The notes under the pieces: generated by a model | The model's database searches: none | Seen by the model: only the letters and a program-made list of their open reading frames with translations | What the model was told of the DNA's origin: nothing | In this document: positions 15,957 to 24,687 of the stretch, piece after piece | Layout of the letters: each line of letters starts with the position of its first letter | Numbering within the stretch: the stretch's first letter is position 1 | DNA from: Paractinoplanes lichenicola | GTDB taxonomy: Bacteria; Actinomycetota; Actinomycetes; Mycobacteriales; Micromonosporaceae | DNA length: 64,000 nt | Assembly: GCF_016785085.1 (NCBI RefSeq) | Contig: NZ_JAENHO010000003.1 | Span: 434,001 to 498,000 of the forward strand | Direction of reading: 5' to 3' | Program-made: the position numbers and the translations under genes

Positions 15957-18494
15957 TCAGAACGCGCTGGCGATGACCAGCTCGGGGGTGCGGCCCGGCA
16001 GCATGTCGAGCTTGGCTATCCGCCCGGCCGCCTTGAGGTCACCCTCGACCAGGGCCAGGCGGTCGAGCAGCTCGGCCGGCCCGAGCGCCTCGGCCAGCGG
16101 CACCTCGGCCTTCATCGACAGCTTGCGGTCCGACTTGGCCCGCCGGACCTGCCGCAGCGCCTCCCCGGCCAGGTCGAGCAGCGCGGCGTCACCCTCGCCG
16201 GCGACCCGGGTCAGCTCGTACGGCGTGGGCCAGGTCGACTGATGCACCGAGCCGTAACGCCACCACGACCAGACCTCCTCGGCCACGTAGGGCAGGAAGG
16301 GCGCGAACAGCCGCAGCAGCACCGACAGCCCCGCCGCCAGCGCCGCCCGGGCCGAGTCGGCCGCCGGCCCCTGCGCGTACGCCCGCTCCTTGACCAGCTC
16401 GATGTAGTCGTCGCAGAACGTCCAGAAGAACGCCTCGGTCGCCTGCAACGCCTCGGTGTGGTCGTACCGGTCGAAACCCTCGGTGGCCGTGGACACCACC
16501 GTGGCCAGCCGGGCCAGCATCGCCCGGTCGAGCGGCTCGGTCACCGGCTGCCGCAGCGCCTCAGCCGCGCCCAGCCCGAGCGCGAACTTCGACGCGTTGA
16601 GCAGCTTGGTCGCCAGCCGCCGCCCGACCTTGATCTGGGCCGGGTCGAAGGCCAGGTCGGCGCCGGGCCGCCCGTTGGCCGCCCAGTAGCGCACGGCGTC
16701 GGAGCCGTTCTGCTCGAGCAGGGCCAGCGGCGTGACGACGTTGCCCTTGGACTTGGCCATCTTCTTGCGGTCGGGGTCGAGGATCCAGCCCGACAGGACG
16801 GCCGAGCGCCACGGCAGCACGCCGTTCTCCAGGTCGGCCCGCAGGACCGTGGAGAACAGCCACGTACGGATGATCTCGTGGGCCTGGGGCCGGTGATCCA
16901 TCGGGAAGACCCGGCGGAACAGATCTTCATCGTCGTGCCACCCGCCGACGATCTGCGGCGTCAGCGACGACGTGGCCCAGGTGTCCATCACGTCGGGGTC
17001 GGCCGTGAAGCCGCCCGGAACGTCGCGCTGAGAATCGTCGAAGCCGGGCGGACACTCCGAGGAGGGGTCGACCGGCAGGGCCGATTGGTCCGGTATGAGA
17101 AACTTGTCGTAATCCGGTTCGCCAGCGTTGTCGAGCCGGTACCAGATCGGGATGGGCACGCCGAAGAACCGCTGCCGGCTGACCAGCCAGTCGCCGGTCA
17201 GGCCGTTGACCCAGTGCTCGTAGCGGTGCCGCATGTGCTCGGGGAACCAGCGCAGCTCCCGCCCGCGCTCGATCATCTTTTCCCGGATGCGCTCGTCGCG
17301 GCCGCCGTTGCGGAAGAACCACTGCCGGCTCGTGACGATCTCGAGCGGCGAGTCGCCCCTCTCGTAGAACTTGACCGGGTGCGTGATCGGCCGGGGCTCG
17401 CCCAGCAGGTCACCGGTCTCGGTCAGGATGCGGACGATCTCGCGCCGGGCCGCGTTGACGGTCAGCCCGGCGAAGTCGCGATAGGCCGCCTCGGCGACAT
17501 CCGCCGGGCGGTCGGGCAGGAACCGGCCGTCGCGCCCCAGCACGACCCGCGTCTCGAGCTGCAGGTCGCGCCACCAGATGACGTCGGTCAGGTCGCCGAA
17601 CGTGCAGACCATCGCGATGCCGGTGCCCTTGTCCTTCGCGGCCGCCGGATGGGCCAGGACGGGCACCTCGACGTCGAAATAGGGCGAGCGGACCGTGGTC
17701 AGGCCCGCGTAGCGCTCGTCGCCGGGGTGATAGACCAGCGCGACGCAGGCCGGCAGCAGCTCGGGCCGGGTCGTCTCGATCTCGACCGGGCCGTCGGGGC
17801 CGTGGAAGCGCAGCCGGTGATAGGCGCCGGGCCGTTCCCGATCCTCCAGCTCGGCCTGCGCGACCGCCGTCCGGAATCCGACATCCCACAGCGTCGGGGC
17901 CTCGGCCGAATACGCCTCGCCGCGGGCCAGGTTGTCGAGGAAGGCCCGCTGCGAGACGGCCTGCGACCGCCGCCCGATCGTCGTGTAGGTCAGGCCCCAG
18001 TCGACCGACAGCCCGAGCCGCCGCCACAGCGCCTCGAACGCCTTCTCGTCCTCGGCGGTCAGCCGCCCGCACAGCTCGACGAAGTTGCGCCGCGAGATCG
18101 CGACGGCCTGCTTCGGCGGGCTGGCCGGCGGCTGCCACTCGGGGTCGTAGGGCAGCGCCGGGTCGCACCGGACGCCATAGACGACCTGGACCCGGCGCTC
18201 GGTCGGCAGGCCGTTGTCGTCCCAGCCCATCGGATAGAAGACGGCCTTGCCGCGCATGCGCTGGAACCGCGCGACCGTGTCGGTGTGCGTGTACGAGAAG
18301 ACGTGCCCCATGTGCAGCTCGCCCGATACGGTCGGCGGAGGCGTGTCGATCGCGTATACATCCGCCCGCTCCTTCGAGCGGTCGAACGCATACGTGCCCT
18401 CCTCCTGCCAGGTGCGCGCCCACTTGTCCTCGAGGCCGTCGAGCGACGGCCGCTCGGGGAGACCGGCGCGCCCGGTCGTTCCCGTATCAGTCAT
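15957..18494 (-). CDS. valS: Valine--tRNA ligase, archaeal/rickettsial-like type
   Basis: The enzyme charges tRNA-Val. The class I signature HMGH is at residues 61-64 and KMAKS at about 578, with the Ala a variant of KMSKS. The editing domain (CP1) lies between. The N-terminal block SYTHTDTVARFQRMRGK and FYPMGWDDNGLPTE, the length of 845 residues and the lack of a long C-terminal coiled coil recall the archaeal-like ValRS group rather than the Escherichia coli form. A TAGCAT hexamer ends 7 nt before the ATG. No T-box leader fits in the 40-nt gap upstream. Confidence 0.95.
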   Translation of the reverse strand: MTDTGTTGRAGLPERPSLDGLEDKWARTWQEEGTYAFDRSKERADVYAIDTPPPTVSGELHMGHVFSYTHTDTVARFQRMRGKAVFYPMGWDDNGLPTERRVQVVYGVRCDPALPYDPEWQPPASPPKQAVAISRRNFVELCGRLTAEDEKAFEALWRRLGLSVDWGLTYTTIGRRSQAVSQRAFLDNLARGEAYSAEAPTLWDVGFRTAVAQAELEDRERPGAYHRLRFHGPDGPVEIETTRPELLPACVALVYHPGDERYAGLTTVRSPYFDVEVPVLAHPAAAKDKGTGIAMVCTFGDLTDVIWWRDLQLETRVVLGRDGRFLPDRPADVAEAAYRDFAGLTVNAARREIVRILTETGDLLGEPRPITHPVKFYERGDSPLEIVTSRQWFFRNGGRDERIREKMIERGRELRWFPEHMRHRYEHWVNGLTGDWLVSRQRFFGVPIPIWYRLDNAGEPDYDKFLIPDQSALPVDPSSECPPGFDDSQRDVPGGFTADPDVMDTWATSSLTPQIVGGWHDDEDLFRRVFPMDHRPQAHEIIRTWLFSTVLRADLENGVLPWRSAVLSGWILDPDRKKMAKSKGNVVTPLALLEQNGSDAVRYWAANGRPGADLAFDPAQIKVGRRLATKLLNASKFALGLGAAEALRQPVTEPLDRAMLARLATVVSTATEGFDRYDHTEALQATEAFFWTFCDDYIELVKERAYAQGPAADSARAALAAGLSVLLRLFAPFLPYVAEEVWSWWRYGSVHQSTWPTPYELTRVAGEGDAALLDLAGEALRQVRRAKSDRKLSMKAEVPLAEALGPAELLDRLALVEGDLKAAGRIAKLDMLPGRTPELVIASAF

Positions 18495-18501
18495 GCGCTG
18501 A

Positions 18502-18507
18502 ATGCTA
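18502..18507 (-). promoter_or_regulatory. -10 element TAGCAT of valS
   Basis: The hexamer ends 7 nt before the ATG of valS, a leaderless arrangement. Confidence 0.45.
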
Positions 18508-18534
18508 CGGCCGACCGGGCCGTTCGACCTGTGA

Positions 18535-19032
18535 TTAACGCTGGGCCTCGTGGTTGAGCAGCACCCGCTTGACCTCCAGGCCCCAGCGGTAGCCGCCGAG
18601 CGAGCCGTCGGTGCGCAACACCCGGTGACACGGCGTGAACAGGGCCACCGGGTTGCGCGCGCAGGCCGCGGCGGCCGCCCGGATCGCCGCGGGGCGACCG
18701 CTGAGCCGGGCGAACTCCGAATAGGTCACCGGGGCGCCCGGCTTGATCTCGCGCATGACCTGCCACGCGTGCCGCATGAACTCGCCGCCGCTGAACTGCT
18801 CGACCACGACGGCGTCGAGCACGGCGCGGTCACCGTCGAAATAGGACCGCACGTGCCCGGCCACCGGGCCCACGTCGTCGGCCGGCTCCGCGGGGTCGCG
18901 CAGGTCGGGGTGGATGAGCGGGACGAGCTCGCCCACGTCTTCGGTGAAGCCGGCCGCGCGGACGCCGCCGGTATCGCTCACGACGACCGTGAACGGGCCG
19001 GCCGGGGTGTCGAGGGTGCGGTACTTCAACAT
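18535..19032 (-). CDS. ogt: Methylated-DNA--protein-cysteine methyltransferase
   Basis: The protein removes methyl groups from O6-methylguanine onto its own cysteine. The acceptor motif PCHRV is at about residue 137-141, followed by GSLGGYRWGLEVKRVLL. An N-terminal ribonuclease-like domain precedes it. The length of 165 residues is normal. The ATG is preceded by GGAGG at a good distance, and only 20 nt separate it from the upstream alkA gene, so the two form an alkylation-repair operon. Confidence 0.93.
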   Translation of the reverse strand: MLKYRTLDTPAGPFTVVVSDTGGVRAAGFTEDVGELVPLIHPDLRDPAEPADDVGPVAGHVRSYFDGDRAVLDAVVVEQFSGGEFMRHAWQVMREIKPGAPVTYSEFARLSGRPAAIRAAAAACARNPVALFTPCHRVLRTDGSLGGYRWGLEVKRVLLNHEAQR

Positions 19033-19052
19033 GGTGTCCTCCAGGGGGTGAC

Positions 19053-20477
19053 TCAGGACGCTCGCCACAGGCGGATGAGCGCATATGACCGCCACGGGCG
19101 CCACCTCTCGGCGTACGTGGCGAGGGTCTTGGGGTCGCCGGGCAGGCCGAGGGCCTCGGCGCCGCGGCGAACCGCCAGGTCGGTGGGGAGAAAGACGTCG
19201 GGATCGCCGATCGCGCGCATCGCCACGTAGCCGGCCGTCCACGCGCCGACGCCGGGCAGCTCCTGCAGGCGGGCAACCGTCTCGTCGCGATCCGAGCCCG
19301 GGTTCAGGTCGAGCTTGCCGTCGGCGACCGCGTCGGCCAGCGCCCGGATCGACTCGCGCCGCTTCGCGGGCATCCCGAACGCGGTGTCGGGCAGCTCGGC
19401 GATCTCGGCCGCGCTCGGGAACCCGATCAGCCCGTCCGGCCGCCGGAACGAGCGGATCATGCGGCCCAGCGTCGTGCGCGCGCCGGACACGCTGACCTGC
19501 TGCCCGACGATCGCCCGGACCGCCATCTCGAACCCGTCGACCGAGCGCGGCACCCGTACGCCGGGCTCCTTCGCCACCGTCTCGGCGAACGCGGGATCGG
19601 CGCCCAGCGTCGCGTCGACGGCCTCGGGATCGGCGTCCAGGTCGAACAGCCGGCGGCAGCGGGCCACGGCCGGCGCCAGGTCGCGCACGTCGCTCAGCCG
19701 CAGCGTCGCCGAGACCCAGCGGTCGGCCGGGGTGAGCGTCACGGTCGCGCTTCCGTGCGGCAAGGACAGACCCCGCCCGTACGAGTTCCCGTCGCGCTCC
19801 TCGACGCCCGGCAGCGCGCGCGTGGCGAGGAAGTCGAGCAGCGACGCGATGTGCAAAGGCGAGCGGTACGCCAGTCGCAGGTTGATCGTGCCCGCCTCGG
19901 CCCGCGCGATCGGGCGCTTCTCGCGCAGCTTGCCGGGCGCCTGCGCGTACACCTCGAGGATCGTGTCGTTGAACTGCCGCACGCTGCCGAACCCGGCCGC
20001 GAAGGCGATCTCGGACAGGCCCAGGTCGGTCGTCTCGATCAGGATCCGGGCCGTCTGCGCGCGCTGCGCCCGGGCCAGCGCCAGGGGACCGGCGCCCAGC
20101 TCCGCGGTGAGCAGGCGGTTGAGGTGGCGCTCGGTGTAGCCGAGCCGGCTCGCCAGGCCGGGCACGCCCTCGCGGTCGACCACGCCGTCGCCGATCAGCC
20201 GCATCGCCCGCCCGACCAGGTCGGCTCGGACGTCCCACTCGGGCGAGCCGGGCGCGGCGTCGGGGCGGCAGCGTTTGCACGCGCGGAAACCGGCGCGCTG
20301 GGCGGCGGCTGCGCTCGGATAGAAGCGGACGTTCTCCCGCTTCGGGGTCATCGCCGGGCAGGACGGGCGGCAGTAGATGCCGGTGCTGGTCACCGCGGTG
20401 CAGAACCAGCCGTCGAAGCGCTGGTCCCGGCTGTCCACGGCGCGGTAGCACCGCTCGAAGTCCAGTTCCATGCCCAT
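19053..20477 (-). CDS. alkA: Ada-AlkA fusion: regulator domain plus DNA-3-methyladenine glycosylase
   Basis: The protein combines three parts. Residues about 1-80 form the Ada zinc domain with Cys36, Cys40, Cys67 and Cys70, which in Ada bind zinc and accept a methyl group from phosphotriesters. Residues about 85-185 hold an AraC-type helix-turn-helix region. The rest is AlkA, with the N-terminal AlkA domain and HhH-GPD glycosylase (LPGVGAWTAGYVAMRAIGDPD, catalytic Asp near 445). It probably senses alkylation and removes damaged bases. Start ATG 20477 has AGGAG upstream. It is followed by ogt and is divergent from a hydrolase across a double operator. Confidence 0.92.
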   Translation of the reverse strand: MGMELDFERCYRAVDSRDQRFDGWFCTAVTSTGIYCRPSCPAMTPKRENVRFYPSAAAAQRAGFRACKRCRPDAAPGSPEWDVRADLVGRAMRLIGDGVVDREGVPGLASRLGYTERHLNRLLTAELGAGPLALARAQRAQTARILIETTDLGLSEIAFAAGFGSVRQFNDTILEVYAQAPGKLREKRPIARAEAGTINLRLAYRSPLHIASLLDFLATRALPGVEERDGNSYGRGLSLPHGSATVTLTPADRWVSATLRLSDVRDLAPAVARCRRLFDLDADPEAVDATLGADPAFAETVAKEPGVRVPRSVDGFEMAVRAIVGQQVSVSGARTTLGRMIRSFRRPDGLIGFPSAAEIAELPDTAFGMPAKRRESIRALADAVADGKLDLNPGSDRDETVARLQELPGVGAWTAGYVAMRAIGDPDVFLPTDLAVRRGAEALGLPGDPKTLATYAERWRPWRSYALIRLWRAS

Positions 20478-20533
20478 GAGTCTCCTGCCTTCGGGCCCGG
20501 ATGGCTGGCGGGATTCGGACATGAGCGTCTCGT

Positions 20534-20577
20534 GTCAACTTTGGTTGACGACTGAGGCTGTGTCAACTACGGTTGAC
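20534..20577. promoter_or_regulatory. Two tandem operators, GTCAAC-N4-GTTGAC, 28 bp apart
   Basis: Perfect 6-bp arms occur at 20534-20539/20544-20549 and at 20562-20567/20572-20577, each with a 4-bp centre. One covers the -35 and the other the -10 of the rightward promoter, so a dimeric repressor bound here would block it. The cognate regulator is not encoded next to the site; alkA is the nearest DNA-binding protein. Confidence 0.7.
20545..20573 (+). promoter_or_regulatory. Sigma70-type promoter TTGACG-N17-TACGGT of the hydrolase gene
   Basis: The -35 TTGACG (20545-20550) and -10 TACGGT (20568-20573) are 17 nt apart, and the -10 ends 6 nt before ATG 20580. This is the clearest complete promoter in the window. 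Confidence 0.65.
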
Positions 20578-20579
20578 GC

Positions 20580-21395
20580 ATGGAGACGCTTGGCGCGACC
20601 GACATTCGGTATCGGACCTTCGGCGGCGGCGGTCCCAAGATCGTGCTGCTGCACGGCGGAATGCAGACGTCCCGCAACTTCACCCGGCTCGCGTTGGCGC
20701 TGGCCACAACCTTCACCGTGTACGTTCCGGACCGCCGCGGCCGTGGCCGCAGTGGCCCGGTCGGCGACGACTACGGCGTGCGGACCGAGATCGACGACCT
20801 CAGGGCGGTGCTCGACCAGACGGGGGCGGGCAACGTCTTCGGGCTCAGCTCGGGCGCCGTGATCGCCTTGCAGGCGGCCCTTTTCCTGCCGATCCAGCAG
20901 CTCGCGCTCTACGAGCCGCCGCTTCCCCATGGGGATTTCAACCCCGTTGCGTGGCGCCCTCGCTTCGAGAAGGAAATGGCCGCCGGGCGCACGGCGGCGG
21001 CCTTCGTGACGACCGTCAAGGGCACCGGTGACCTGCGGTTCGCACCCCGCGTGCTGCTCACCCCGCTGGTCCGGCTCGGCATGCAGCTCGACGCGCGCGA
21101 CAACCGGCCGGCCGACTACACGCCGTTCGGAAAGCTCGTGCCGACCATGCGCCAGGACGCGACCGTCGTCGCGGAGTCGGCCGGACCGCTGACCCGCTTC
21201 GCCGCGGTCGAAGCCGAGACGCTGCTGCTCGGCGGCGAGCGCTCCCCGGCGTACCTGAAAGGGGTCTTGAACGGCCTGGAACCCGTGCTGCCACACGTGC
21301 GGCGGGTGACGCTGAGCGGCGTGGGGCATCTCGCGGCCGACAACCGGGGCAAGCCGGAACTGGTCGCGGCGGAACTGCGGAAGTTCTTCCGGTGA
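20580..21395 (+). CDS. Alpha/beta hydrolase
   Basis: The fold is shown by HGG at 25-27 (oxyanion region), the nucleophile elbow GLSSG with Ser90, and a late SGVGHLAAD motif with the catalytic His near residue 254. At 271 residues it has the common single-domain size. The substrate cannot be predicted. The mRNA is probably leaderless and is under the double operator at 20534-20577, so the gene is inducible by an unknown signal. Confidence 0.85.
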   Translation: METLGATDIRYRTFGGGGPKIVLLHGGMQTSRNFTRLALALATTFTVYVPDRRGRGRSGPVGDDYGVRTEIDDLRAVLDQTGAGNVFGLSSGAVIALQAALFLPIQQLALYEPPLPHGDFNPVAWRPRFEKEMAAGRTAAAFVTTVKGTGDLRFAPRVLLTPLVRLGMQLDARDNRPADYTPFGKLVPTMRQDATVVAESAGPLTRFAAVEAETLLLGGERSPAYLKGVLNGLEPVLPHVRRVTLSGVGHLAADNRGKPELVAAELRKFFR

Positions 21396-21403
21396 GGCTT
21401 GCG

Positions 21404-21409
21404 TAGACT
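21404..21409 (+). promoter_or_regulatory. -10 element TAGACT of ychF
   Basis: The hexamer ends 8 nt before GTG 21418, consistent with a leaderless mRNA. Confidence 0.45.
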
Positions 21410-21417
21410 GACGTTCC

Positions 21418-22503
21418 GTGAGCCTCACCATCGGAATCGTCGGCCTGCCGAACGTCGGCAAGAGCACCCTGTTCAACGCCCTGACCAAGAACGACGTGCT
21501 CGCCGCGAACTACCCGTTCGCGACGATCGAGCCCAACGTCGGCGTGGTCGGGCTGCCCGACGAGCGACTCGGTCGGCTCGCCGAGCTGTTCAGCAGCGAG
21601 AAGATCCTCCCGGCCCCGGTGAGCTTCGTCGACATCGCCGGCCTGGTTCGCGGCGCCTCCAAGGGCCAGGGCCGCGGCAACGCGTTCCTCGCCAACATCC
21701 GCGACGCCACGGCGATCTGCCAGGTCGTGCGCGCGTTCTCCGACCCCAACGTGCTGCACGTCGACGGCAAGGTCTCGCCCGCCGACGACATCGAGACGAT
21801 CAACACCGAGCTCATCCTGGCCGACCTCCAGACGGTCGAGAAGGCGCTGCCCCGCCTGCAGAAAGAGGCCAAGCTCAAGAAGGACCGGGCCCCCGTGGTG
21901 GCCGCCGCCGAGGGCGCCTTCAAGGTCCTCAACGACGGCGTCACCCTGCACAAGGGCGCGGCCGCGGCCGGCGTCGAGGTCGAGCTGCTGGGCGAGCTGC
22001 ACCTGCTGACCACGAAGCCGTTCATCTACGTCTTCAACGTCGACGAGGACGAGCTCAACAACACCGCGTTCCTCGACGAGATGCGCGCCCTGGTCGCCCC
22101 GGCCGAGGCCGTCTTCATGGACGCGAAGATCGAGTCCGAGCTGATCGACCTGCCGCCGGACGAGGCGCAGGAGCTGCTGGAATCCACGGGCCAGACCGAG
22201 CCCGGCCTCGACCAGCTGATCCGGGTCGGCTTCAACACGCTGGGCCTGCAGACCTACCTGACCGCCGGTCCGAAGGAGGCCCGCGCCTGGGTGATCCCGG
22301 TCGGCGCCACCGCCCCCGAAGCCGCGGGCGTCATCCACAGCGACTTCCAGCGCGGCTTCATCAAGGCCGAGATCGTCTCCTTCGACGACCTGATGACCGC
22401 GGGCTCCATGTCAGCCGCCAAGGCCGCCGGCAAGGTCCGCATGGAAGGCAAGGACTACATCATGAAAGACGGCGACGTCGTCGAGTTCCGCTTCAACGTG
22501 TAG
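21418..22503 (+). CDS. ychF: Redox-regulated ATPase YchF
   Basis: YchF is a universal Obg-family P-loop protein that binds ATP and associates with ribosomes. The P-loop GLPNVGKST is at residues 8-16, the G3-like VDIAGLVRGASKGQGRGN at about 69-86, and the C-terminal TGS-like domain ends in the conserved KDYIMKDGDVVEFRFNV. The length of 361 residues is normal. The gene sits at the same end of the ispH neighbourhood as Rv1112 in mycobacteria. Confidence 0.95.
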   Translation: MSLTIGIVGLPNVGKSTLFNALTKNDVLAANYPFATIEPNVGVVGLPDERLGRLAELFSSEKILPAPVSFVDIAGLVRGASKGQGRGNAFLANIRDATAICQVVRAFSDPNVLHVDGKVSPADDIETINTELILADLQTVEKALPRLQKEAKLKKDRAPVVAAAEGAFKVLNDGVTLHKGAAAAGVEVELLGELHLLTTKPFIYVFNVDEDELNNTAFLDEMRALVAPAEAVFMDAKIESELIDLPPDEAQELLESTGQTEPGLDQLIRVGFNTLGLQTYLTAGPKEARAWVIPVGATAPEAAGVIHSDFQRGFIKAEIVSFDDLMTAGSMSAAKAAGKVRMEGKDYIMKDGDVVEFRFNV

Positions 22504-22509
22504 TCGCCG

Positions 22510-22962
22510 ATGACTGTGGTCGTCGCGCCGGAGTGGCCGGAGTCGCCGCCCCGGCCGGGCATCTTTCTGGCCGGAGGCATCAGCGGCGTCCGCGACTGGC
22601 AGCGGGACGCCATCGAGCACCTGCGTCCGGTCTGGCCGGCCGTCTACAACCCGCGGCGGCCGAACTTCCCCATGGGCGACGACACCGCGGGCGCCCGGCA
22701 GATCCGCTGGGAGTTCGACCAGCTCGCGCGGGCCGACGCCATCCTGTTCTGGTTCTCGTTCGAGACGACGCAACCGATCGTGCTGTACGAGCTGGGCCGG
22801 TGGGCCGCCTCGGACAAGCCGCTCGCGGTCGGCGCCGACCCGCGTTACGAACGCCGCTTCGACGTCGTCCAGCAGCTCGGCCTCGCCCGCCCCGGCCTCC
22901 ACGTCCACCCCGACCTGGAATCAACCTGCGCCGCCGCGAACACCCTGACCGAGCGCCTCTAG
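22510..22962 (+). CDS. Nucleoside 2-deoxyribosyltransferase-like protein, copy A
   Basis: The sequence fits the nucleoside 2-deoxyribosyltransferase-like group (PF15891 type). Family marks are IFLAGGISG at 18-26, YNPRR at 46-50, IRWEFDQL at 65-72, and YELGRW at 93-98 with Glu94 as the likely nucleophile. Relatives cleave or transfer nucleoside or nucleotide glycosidic bonds, and some are thought to act in conflict systems. It starts 6 nt after the ychF stop. A second copy at 37141-37596 is about 95% identical in DNA by eye, differing at roughly 20 positions plus one codon. It overlaps the Uma2 gene by CTAG. Confidence 0.85.
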   Translation: MTVVVAPEWPESPPRPGIFLAGGISGVRDWQRDAIEHLRPVWPAVYNPRRPNFPMGDDTAGARQIRWEFDQLARADAILFWFSFETTQPIVLYELGRWAASDKPLAVGADPRYERRFDVVQQLGLARPGLHVHPDLESTCAAANTLTERL

Positions 22963-23546
22963 CTCGGCGTCGAGCGGCCGGGCACCAGCTGGCCCAGGTC
23001 GAGCTCGAGGGGAAACGGCTTGCTGATGCGCAACTCGTGGCGATAGATCCCGGTCGGCACGTGCGACCGGGTCGGCTCGTCGAGCTCGTAGGCGTGGATG
23101 ACCGGTGAGCCCCCCTCGTCTTCAACACGCCAGTAATGCGGGATGCCAGCTTCCGCATATTTGCGCAGCTTGACCGTCCGGTCGCGGTGGGCGGATTCCG
23201 GTGAGACCACCTCGACGACCAAGAGCACCTGATCGGGCGTGTAAAACGTGCGATCAGGATCGAACGGTGCGGTTACGACAAGAGCGTCTGGCTCAGGACG
23301 ATTCCGCTCGTCGAGTCGGATCGTCATCTCCCGCTCAACCTCGAGTTCCGCCGGCGCCTGTTCCGCCAGGGCAACCACCAGTGCTGTGACGATCCGGGCG
23401 TGCCAGGACCGCTGCGGGGACATCATGAAGACGAGCGCTCCATCGATCAGCTCGGTGTGACGGGGAGCTTCGGGAAGGTGGTCGAGGTCATCGGCAAACC
23501 AGCCCTCAAGCCGAGGCGGCCGCATCCACTCGGGCACCGCAGTCAT
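22959..23546 (-). CDS. Uma2 family (DUF820) PD-(D/E)XK endonuclease-like protein
   Basis: Uma2 proteins have a restriction-endonuclease-like fold of unknown biological role, and are often found in many copies. The core residues are visible: NRPEPDALVV (Asp), LLVVEVVSPES (Glu) and a Lys in KLRKYAEAGIPHYW. The length of 195 residues is typical for a full protein. A TACGGT hexamer ends 6 nt before the ATG. A truncated relative lies at 60.7 kb. Confidence 0.88.
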   Translation of the reverse strand: MTAVPEWMRPPRLEGWFADDLDHLPEAPRHTELIDGALVFMMSPQRSWHARIVTALVVALAEQAPAELEVEREMTIRLDERNRPEPDALVVTAPFDPDRTFYTPDQVLLVVEVVSPESAHRDRTVKLRKYAEAGIPHYWRVEDEGGSPVIHAYELDEPTRSHVPTGIYRHELRISKPFPLELDLGQLVPGRSTPS

Positions 23547-23552
23547 GGCGTC

Positions 23553-23558
23553 ACCGTA
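23553..23558 (-). promoter_or_regulatory. -10 element TACGGT of the Uma2 gene
   Basis: The hexamer ends 6 nt before the ATG, again a leaderless arrangement. Confidence 0.45.
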
Positions 23559-23598
23559 GCACTCTGTGATGGCGCTCTCGCCGTCATCGTGTCGCCCT

Positions 23599-24687
23599 TC
23601 AGAGGGTCACCACCGAGCGGGCGCCCTCGCCTCGGGACATGTTGTCGAAGGCTTCGGGGACGTCGGGCAGCGTGATGCGGTCGGTGATCAGGTGGTTGAG
23701 GGAGAGGCGGCCCGACAGGACGTCGTCGGCCAGGCGGGGGATTTCCAGGTCGAAGTCGGCTGAGCCGTAGACCGAGGAGCGCAGGGTGCGGGCCGACGAG
23801 AAGATGTCCAGGGCGGACAGTGAGACCTGGTCGTCGTTGGAGCCCATGCCGACGACCGTGACCTTGCCGCCGCGGCGGGTGGCGCGCCAGGCGGCTCGGA
23901 TGGTGGCGGCCCGGCCGACGCATTCGAACGCGTGGTCGGCGCCCCGGCCCGATGTGCGGCCGCGGATGTCTTTGGAGAGGGTGTCGGACGAGACCACGAA
24001 GTCGGTGGCGCCCGCGGCCTCGGCCAGGCCCTTCTTGGCCTCGGTGACGTCGACCGCGATGACCTGAGAGGCGCCGGCGGCCCGGGCGGCGGCCACCACC
24101 GACAAGCCGACGCCGCCCAGGCCGATCACGACGGCCGACTCGCCGGGGCGCACCTGGGCCGTGTTGCGTACCGCGCCCGCGCCGGTCAGCACGCCGCAGC
24201 TGAGCAGGGCGGCCAGCTCGAACGGGAGCGACGACGGGACGCGGATCACGGCGTTTTCGGGGGCCACGACCTGCTCGGCGAACGCGCCCAAGCCGAGGGC
24301 GACATGCACCGGTACGCCGTCCAGGGTCACGCCGTTCTCCAGCGAGGCCACGCCCGACGAGGTCGAGCACAGCCACGGCTCGCCCTGCTCGCAGAACCAG
24401 CAACTGCGGCACGCGGGCTGCCAGTTGAGCACCACGTGGTCGCCGACGGCGGCGCGGGTGACGTTGGCGCCCACCTCGACGACCTCGCCCGCCGCCTCGT
24501 GCCCCAGCACCAGCGGGTACGACGGGCGGATCGTGCCGTTGACCATGGACAGGTCGGAGTGGCACACGCCGGCCGCCCGCACCCGTACGCGGACCTGGCC
24601 GGGACCCACCTCGGGCAGCCGCAACTCGGCCACGCCGGGCCGTGCCCCCGCCTCGGTGAGCACCAGTCCGTTGAAGTACGCCGTCAT
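23599..24687 (-). CDS. Zinc-dependent alcohol dehydrogenase (MDR family)
   Basis: The enzyme oxidises alcohols with NAD(P). Catalytic zinc ligands lie in AGVCHSDL and GHEAAGEV, the structural zinc cysteines in CRSCWFCEQGEPWLC near residue 93, and the nucleotide-binding motif is VIGLGGVGLS at about 187-196. Length 362 residues is normal. It resembles the class III/aryl-alcohol branch. It is translationally coupled (4-nt overlap) to the aldehyde dehydrogenase upstream, so the pair should turn an alcohol into a carboxylic acid. Confidence 0.9.
   Translation of the reverse strand: MTAYFNGLVLTEAGARPGVAELRLPEVGPGQVRVRVRAAGVCHSDLSMVNGTIRPSYPLVLGHEAAGEVVEVGANVTRAAVGDHVVLNWQPACRSCWFCEQGEPWLCSTSSGVASLENGVTLDGVPVHVALGLGAFAEQVVAPENAVIRVPSSLPFELAALLSCGVLTGAGAVRNTAQVRPGESAVVIGLGGVGLSVVAAARAAGASQVIAVDVTEAKKGLAEAAGATDFVVSSDTLSKDIRGRTSGRGADHAFECVGRAATIRAAWRATRRGGKVTVVGMGSNDDQVSLSALDIFSSARTLRSSVYGSADFDLEIPRLADDVLSGRLSLNHLITDRITLPDVPEAFDNMSRGEGARSVVTL

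Noticed and set aside
15834..18557. A 907-codon open frame antisense to valS
   Set aside because: It is antisense to a well-supported essential gene, Arg/Gly/Val-rich and has no family resemblance. High GC alone creates such frames.
19053..19100. A separate frame fusing ogt and alkA into one 667-residue protein
   Set aside because: Both genes have own starts with ribosome binding sites and family-typical ends; the fusion is only a long open frame.
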